Source: Dechloromonas sp. H13
Lineage (GTDB): Bacteria > Pseudomonadota > Gammaproteobacteria > Burkholderiales > Rhodocyclaceae
Direction of reading: 5' to 3'
DNA length: 64,000 nt
Assembly: GCF_009469615.1 (NCBI RefSeq)
Contig: NZ_SSXX01000002.1
Location: 269,501-333,500, forward strand
Shown: positions 59,812 through 64,000 of the stretch, piece by piece
How the letters are laid out: each line of letters opens with the position of its first letter
Numbering within the stretch: the first letter of the stretch is position 1
Notes under the pieces: model-generated
Told to the model about the DNA's origin: nothing
Databases searched by the model: none
What the model saw: only the letters and a program-made list of their open reading frames with translations
Translations under genes and position numbers: made by a program

Positions 59812-60654
59812 ATGAACCAGAAATTGACCTCGCTGTTCGTGATGGGTGCCTTCATGGCGCTCGGCTCCCAGGTTGCCTTCGCCAACCCGGACTGGAGCAA
59901 GGTGCCGAAGAAGGATATCCACGTCATCCACCCCGGCGTCGCGCCGGTCGAGTGGGTGAAGAGCGGCGACCACAGTGGCGCCAGCGGCCTGAAGAAGGGC
60001 GAGACCTGCGCCGGTTGCCACATCACCGACGGCAACAAGCTCGACATCGACCTCAAGCGCCTGGCCAGCAAGGAAATGGAGCCGAAGGGCGCGCCGAAGA
60101 CCATGACCTACCCGGTCAGCGTCCAGGCGGCCTACGATGCCACCAATCTCTACGTCCGCCTGACCTTCAAGGCGCCGGCCGGCGGCGCCGACCATTCGGA
60201 CAAGGACAACGAGGTCAAGGCAACCGTCATGTTCCCCAACGACAAGGTGCCGCTGGGCGACCAGGCCGGCTGCTGGGCGGCTTGCCACAAGGACGCCCGC
60301 ACCATGCCGGGCGCCGACGACAAGAAGACCAAGTACGCGACGCCGGGCGCCATGGACCTCATGCAGTGGAAGAGCGGCGGTGGCGGCAAGGCGGTCGACG
60401 GCACGGTCACCGACAAGCGCAACATGGAAGGCGGCAAGGCCGGCGTGACGGCCGAGGGCAGCAAGTCCGGCGACACCTACACCGTGACCTTCACCCGCAA
60501 GCTGGCCGGCGGCGTCAATCTGGCCCCGGGCAAGGCGGTGCCGTTCGGGGTGGCGATCCACGCCGACAACGCGGGCGGCCGCTTCCACCACGTTTCCTTC
60601 GGCCACACCATCGGTCTCGGTGCCGATGGTGACGTGAAGGCGACCAAGCAGTAG
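59812..60654 (+). CDS. Dihaem cytochrome c552, NirB-like
   Basis: 280 residues. Signal peptide cut after QVAFA. One canonical haem site CAGCH (66-70) and one C-x3-C-H site, CWAACH (154-159). The rest resembles the ethylbenzene-dehydrogenase-type haem-binding fold (PVSVQAAYDATNLYVRLTFKAP, MDLMQWKSGG, KAVPFGVAIHAD), as in P. stutzeri NirB/cytochrome c552. It probably carries electrons to NirS. The unusual haem spacing is noted in the findings. Confidence 0.85.
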   Translation: MNQKLTSLFVMGAFMALGSQVAFANPDWSKVPKKDIHVIHPGVAPVEWVKSGDHSGASGLKKGETCAGCHITDGNKLDIDLKRLASKEMEPKGAPKTMTYPVSVQAAYDATNLYVRLTFKAPAGGADHSDKDNEVKATVMFPNDKVPLGDQAGCWAACHKDARTMPGADDKKTKYATPGAMDLMQWKSGGGGKAVDGTVTDKRNMEGGKAGVTAEGSKSGDTYTVTFTRKLAGGVNLAPGKAVPFGVAIHADNAGGRFHHVSFGHTIGLGADGDVKATKQ

Positions 60655-60656
60655 CC

Positions 60657-61016
60657 ATGCAACCGGCCCGGAAACCCATTCGCAGGCGTGCCGGGCCGTT
60701 GCTGTTGAAACGGGCGTCGGCCGTGCTGGCGCTCGTTGCCTTTGCGGCCGGCGCGGCCGAGACGGTCGATGTCGCCATCGAAGGCTACAAGTTCATGCCG
60801 GCGGAGGTGACGATCCGTGTCGGCGACAGCGTACGTTGGTCCAACCGCGAGAAGCGCACCAGCCATTCGGTGCTGTTCCCGGCGGAGAGCGGGCTGGAAT
60901 CCGAGCGCCTGTTTCCCGACGAAAGCTGGCAGCGGCAGTTCACCCGGGCGGGGCGTTACGACTACACTTGTGGTCCGCATCCGGAAATGAAAGGTGTCGT
61001 GATTGTTGGCGAGTAG
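60657..61016 (+). CDS. Type-1 copper protein (cupredoxin)
   Basis: 119 residues. A positively charged N-terminus RKPIRRRAG precedes a hydrophobic stretch; a twin-arginine signal is possible. Copper ligands are visible as His70 (TSHSVLF), Cys105 and His108 (YTCGPHPEMKG) and Met111, a plastocyanin-like set. ETVDVAIEGYKFMPAEVTI is the first strand pair. A small periplasmic electron carrier, possibly to NirS. It lies 2 bp after the NirB-like gene and overlaps nirC by 14 bases. Confidence 0.88.
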   Translation: MQPARKPIRRRAGPLLLKRASAVLALVAFAAGAAETVDVAIEGYKFMPAEVTIRVGDSVRWSNREKRTSHSVLFPAESGLESERLFPDESWQRQFTRAGRYDYTCGPHPEMKGVVIVGE

Positions 61017-61320
61017 GCTGGTTTTTGCCCTTTTCTGGGCGTCGACCGCAACCATGGCCAGCGAGCCCGATGCGGCCCGGCAAAAGGAACTGGTGCGGCT
61101 GGTCCGCCAGGATTGCGGTTCGTGCCACGGCATGACCCTGCAGGGCGGCCTCGGACCGGCGCTGCTGCCGGCCACACTGCACGACAAGCCGGCCGAAAGC
61201 CTGGTGGCGACCATCTATTACGGGCGCCCCGGCACGCCGATGCCGCCGTGGAAGCAATTCATGTCGGAGGCCGAGGCCGGCTGGATCGTGCAAAAATTGA
61301 TGAGCGGTTTTCCGCAATGA
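61003..61320 (+). CDS. nirC: c-type cytochrome NirC
   Basis: 105 residues if it starts at TTG 61003 (a second TTG follows at 61006), overlapping the cupredoxin end. Signal sequence MLASRLVFALFWASTATMAS. Haem site CGSCH at 38-42, then GMTLQGGLGPALLP and YYGRPGTPMPPWKQFMSEAEA, which are characteristic of NirC/c55X. It may act in haem d1 maturation or electron transfer to NirS. Confidence 0.9.
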   Translation: MLASRLVFALFWASTATMASEPDAARQKELVRLVRQDCGSCHGMTLQGGLGPALLPATLHDKPAESLVATIYYGRPGTPMPPWKQFMSEAEAGWIVQKLMSGFPQ

Positions 61321-61327
61321 GGAAGCG

Positions 61328-62491
61328 ATGCGCCTGTTCCTGACTTTCCTGCTCGCCCTGACGCTGGCCGCCTGCGCCGGTCCACAGGTGCGCGGCACCG
61401 GCGACCTCGGCCTGGTCATCGAACGCGCCAGCGGCCACGTCACGCTGGTCGATACCACGACACGCCAGCCCTACGCGCGCATCGGCGGGCTCGGCGACCT
61501 CTCGCACGCCTCCGCAGTCTATTCGCGCGACGGCCGCTACGCCTTCGTCTTCGGCCGCGACGGCGGGCTGACCAAGATCGACATGCTCGAAGCGAAGGTG
61601 GTCAAGCGCGTCATTCAGTCCGGCAACGCCATCGGCGGCTCGATCTCGCAGGATGGCAAGATCGTCGTCGCCCAGAACTACTCGCCGGGCGGCATCAAGG
61701 CCTTCGATGCCGCGACGCTCGAATTGCTTTCCGAAGTGCCGGCCGAGTACGCGCCGGGCAAGTTCTCCAAGGTCGTCGGCCTCGCCGATTCGTCCGGCAA
61801 CAAGTTCGCCTACGCGCTGTTCGAGGCCGGCGAAATCAGGGTCACGGACTTTTCCAATCCGCGTCAGCCGACGACGCAGCGCTTCCCGGCCGGCAGCCAG
61901 CCCTACGACGGCCTGGTGACGCCCGACGGCCGCTACTTCCTGGCCGGCCTCTTCGGCGAGGACGGCGTGGCGATGCTCGACCTCTGGCAGCCGGAAAAGG
62001 GCGCGCGCAAGATTCTCGAGAACTACGGGCGCGGCCAGGAAAAGCTGCCGGTGTTCAAGATGCCGCACCTGCGCGGCTGGTCGGTGGCGCAGGGCAAGGC
62101 CTACCTGCCGGCGATCGGCCGCCACGAGGTGCTGGTCGTCGACGTCGCAACCTGGAAGGAAGTCGGCCGCATCCCGGTGCGCGGCCAGCCGGTGTTCGTC
62201 ATGGCGCGGCCGGACGGGCGCCAGATCTGGGTCAATTTCGCCTTCCCGGACAACGGCAAGATGGACGTCATTGATACCCTGGCCGGCAAGGTCGTGCACG
62301 CCTTCGAGCCGGGCAAGGGCATCCTGCACATGGAATTCACGCCGCGCGGCGAGAACGTCTGGCTCTCGGCGCGTGACGACAACAGGGTGCTGATCTACGA
62401 CACGACGACCTTCGCCCGCGTCGGCGAAATCGCCGCCGACAATCCGTCCGGCATCTTCTTCACCACGCGCGCTGCGCGCATCGGCTTCTGA
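61328..62491 (+). CDS. nirF: Haem d1 biosynthesis protein NirF
   Basis: 387 residues. Lipobox LAACAGP (Cys16) anchors it as a periplasmic lipoprotein. The body resembles the NirS d1 propeller: GHVTLVDTTTRQPYARIGGL, SRDGRYAFVFGRDGGLTKID, VAQNYSPGGIKAFD and LSARDDNRVLIYDTTT. NirF is needed for a late, dehydrogenase-like step in haem d1 formation. It starts 7 bp after nirC. Confidence 0.95.
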   Translation: MRLFLTFLLALTLAACAGPQVRGTGDLGLVIERASGHVTLVDTTTRQPYARIGGLGDLSHASAVYSRDGRYAFVFGRDGGLTKIDMLEAKVVKRVIQSGNAIGGSISQDGKIVVAQNYSPGGIKAFDAATLELLSEVPAEYAPGKFSKVVGLADSSGNKFAYALFEAGEIRVTDFSNPRQPTTQRFPAGSQPYDGLVTPDGRYFLAGLFGEDGVAMLDLWQPEKGARKILENYGRGQEKLPVFKMPHLRGWSVAQGKAYLPAIGRHEVLVVDVATWKEVGRIPVRGQPVFVMARPDGRQIWVNFAFPDNGKMDVIDTLAGKVVHAFEPGKGILHMEFTPRGENVWLSARDDNRVLIYDTTTFARVGEIAADNPSGIFFTTRAARIGF

Positions 62492-62493
62492 AG

Positions 62494-63462
62494 ATGGACG
62501 ACGCCCTCGAGTTCCACCTGCTCAACGATTTTCAGCGCGATTTCCCGCTCTGTCCGGCGCCCTTCGCCGAGCTGGCGGCGCGCCTCGGGGTCGCCGAAAA
62601 GGCGGTGCTCGGCGGTCTCGAGAAGCTGCGCCGCGAGGGCAAGATTTCGCGCGTCGGCGCCGTCTTCGCGCCCAAGCGCATCGGCGCCTCGACGCTGGCG
62701 GCGATGGCGGTGCCGCCCGAACAGCTGGCTGCCGTCGCGGCTGCGGTCAACCGCTTCCCCGAGGTCAATCACAACTACGAACGCGAGCACCGCTACAACC
62801 TGTGGTTCGTCGTCACCGCCGGCAGCGAAGGCCGCCTGCAGGCGACGCTGGGGGCCATCGAAAAGGCGGCCGGCTACCCGCTGCTGGCCTTGCCGCTGCT
62901 CGAGGAATTCCACATCGATCTCGGCTTTCCGCTACAGGGCAACGTGGCGAAGAACGTCGCGACGGCGCGTGAGGTGCATCCGGTGGCGCCGATCGGTGAG
63001 GCCGAGCGTCGCCTGGTGTCGGTCCTGCAGGAAGGCCTGCCGCTGTTCATCCGCCCCTTCGCGCTGATCGCCGAGCGCATCGGCGCCTCGGAAAACGAGG
63101 TCTTGGCGCGTATCGGCAACTGGCTGGAGGACGGCGCGATCAAGCGTTTCGGCGTCGTTGTCCGCCATCATGAACTGGGCTACACGGCCAACGCCATGCT
63201 GGTGCACGACATTCCCGACGAACGCGTCAGCGAACTCGGTCGCGCGCTGGCCGAGGAGCCGGCGGTGACGCTCTGCTACCGCCGCCCGCGCAAGCTCCCG
63301 GACTGGCCGTACAACCTCTTCTGCATGATCCACGGCCGCGAACGGGCGGAAGTCGAAAGCATCATCGCCGACCTGCGCCAGCGCCACGGCTTGAACGATT
63401 GCGCCCACGACGTGCTGTTTTCGCTGACCCGCTTCAAGCAGAACGGCGCGCGCTATGCTTGA
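62494..63462 (+). CDS. nirDL: Fused sirohaem decarboxylase subunit NirDL
   Basis: 322 residues, about twice the length of a single NirD or NirL. The first half has the helix-turn-helix and AsnC-like region with HNYEREHRYNLW (93-104). The second half (from about 165) has the matching CYRRPRKLPDWPYNLFCMIH motif, as in NirL. NirDLGH decarboxylate sirohaem to didecarboxysirohaem, the second part of haem d1 synthesis. It begins 2 bp after nirF and overlaps the next gene by 8 bases. Confidence 0.95.
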   Translation: MDDALEFHLLNDFQRDFPLCPAPFAELAARLGVAEKAVLGGLEKLRREGKISRVGAVFAPKRIGASTLAAMAVPPEQLAAVAAAVNRFPEVNHNYEREHRYNLWFVVTAGSEGRLQATLGAIEKAAGYPLLALPLLEEFHIDLGFPLQGNVAKNVATAREVHPVAPIGEAERRLVSVLQEGLPLFIRPFALIAERIGASENEVLARIGNWLEDGAIKRFGVVVRHHELGYTANAMLVHDIPDERVSELGRALAEEPAVTLCYRRPRKLPDWPYNLFCMIHGRERAEVESIIADLRQRHGLNDCAHDVLFSLTRFKQNGARYA

Positions 63463-63913
63463 GATTGACGCGGTCGACCGGCAAATCATCGACAAATTGC
63501 AGGGCGACTTCCCGCTCTGCGAACGCCCCTACGCCGCGGCGGCCGAACGCCTCGGCATCACCGAGGACGAGTTGCTGGTTCGCCTGCAGCGCCTGCTCGA
63601 CGCCAGGGTGCTGACCCGCTTCGGACCGATGGTGCAGATCGAGCGCATGGGCGGCGCCTTCGTGCTGGCCGCGCTGGCGGTGCCGGAAGCGCGCTACGAC
63701 GAGGTGACGGCGCTGGTCAATGCACTGCCGCAGGTCGCCCACAACTACCGCCGTGAGCACGCCCTGAACATGTGGTTCGTGCTGGCCACCGAAACGCCGG
63801 CCGGCATCGCCGAGGCGGTCGCGCGCATCGAGGCCGACACCGGTCTGCCGGTCTTCGCCTTCCCCAAGGAGCGCGAGTATTTCGTCGAGATGAAACTGGC
63901 GGCGCGCGCATGA
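63455..63913 (+). CDS. nirG: Sirohaem decarboxylase subunit NirG
   Basis: 152 residues, a single AsnC-like unit. HNYRREHALNMWF at about residues 96-108 is the catalytic-type segment. By order (DL, then G, then H) this is NirG. It overlaps nirDL by 8 bases and nirH by four (ATGA). Confidence 0.9.
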   Translation: MLEIDAVDRQIIDKLQGDFPLCERPYAAAAERLGITEDELLVRLQRLLDARVLTRFGPMVQIERMGGAFVLAALAVPEARYDEVTALVNALPQVAHNYRREHALNMWFVLATETPAGIAEAVARIEADTGLPVFAFPKEREYFVEMKLAARA

Positions 63914-64000
63914 AGGATGCCCTGCGACTCGACGCCATTGATCGCGCGCTGATCGTCGCCACGCAGGGCGGCCTGCCGCTCGTCGCCCGGCCCTATCAGG
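63910..64000 (+). CDS. nirH: Sirohaem decarboxylase subunit NirH (5' part)
   Basis: Only the first 30 codons are in the window: MKDALRLDAIDRALIVATQG and GLPLVARPYQ. The IDRALI-ATQ-GLPLV-RPY pattern fits NirH. It starts by ATGA overlap with nirG. The gene continues past the window end, probably followed by nirJ. Confidence 0.88.
   Translation, partial: MKDALRLDAIDRALIVATQGGLPLVARPYQ

Overview
This 64 kb window is high-GC, densely coding chromosome. It most likely comes from a denitrifying betaproteobacterium of the Rhodocyclales (the Azonexus, Dechloromonas, Azospira and Thauera relatives). The placement rests on a cytochrome cd1 (nirS) nir locus with a fused nirDL gene, a c4/c'/cytochrome b561 complement, glycolate oxidase genes, and the gene order queA-tgt-yajC-secD-secF. 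It is an inference from gene content. I see no prophage, insertion sequence, CRISPR array, integron or plasmid function; the window is mostly core genome.

Layout. 1-9 kb: end of mscL, glnE on the reverse strand, then yhdP, a nitrilase and tldD. 9-13 kb: cytochrome c4, a periplasmic protein with two PilJ/NarX-type repeats, a radical SAM protein and DAHP synthase. 13-16 kb: an exported unknown, a dienoyl-CoA isomerase homologue, a DUF1330 protein and a cobalamin adenosyltransferase. 15.7-22.4 kb: a glycolate-to-glycerate set (hyi, glycerate 2-kinase, glcD, glcE, glcF) followed by a PP2C phosphatase. 22.4-30.4 kb: rhlE and a tripartite RND efflux operon whose AcrR-type repressor gene is last, behind an AcrR-type operator. 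30.6-36.1 kb: ugpB-like and ugpQ genes, alaS, and small genes. 36-45 kb: phosphomannomutase, a translationally coupled waaF/NTF2-like/yheT string, a zinc-finger gene, ilvE, nudJ, an exported unknown and mnmA, a minimal HD-GYP gene, and a glutathione transferase. 45-48.8 kb: purB, small genes, cytochrome c' and a cytochrome b561. 48.9-55.5 kb: queA-tgt-yajC-secD-secF and an exported unknown. 56.2-64 kb: a coiled-coil protein, tRNA-Leu, a Rap1a-like protein, and the nir locus.

The nir locus is the main metabolic feature. nirE (SUMT) is divergent from nirS, a c552-type dihaem cytochrome, a type-1 copper protein, nirC, nirF, nirDL, nirG and nirH (cut by the window end). Together they encode respiratory nitrite reductase, candidate periplasmic electron donors, and most of the haem d1 pathway. 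A perfect FNR/Dnr site lies upstream of nirS at a position that fits activation under low oxygen.

The observation I find most likely to be new is not a gene. An 11-base word, GTTGACCGCAA, occurs six times exactly in this window, against a composition-only expectation of about 0.02. Its copies lie inside genes, on both strands and in different reading contexts. Two pairs of copies share 17 identical bases. It behaves like a DNA-level signal (uptake, recombination or chromosome organisation) rather than conserved protein sequence.
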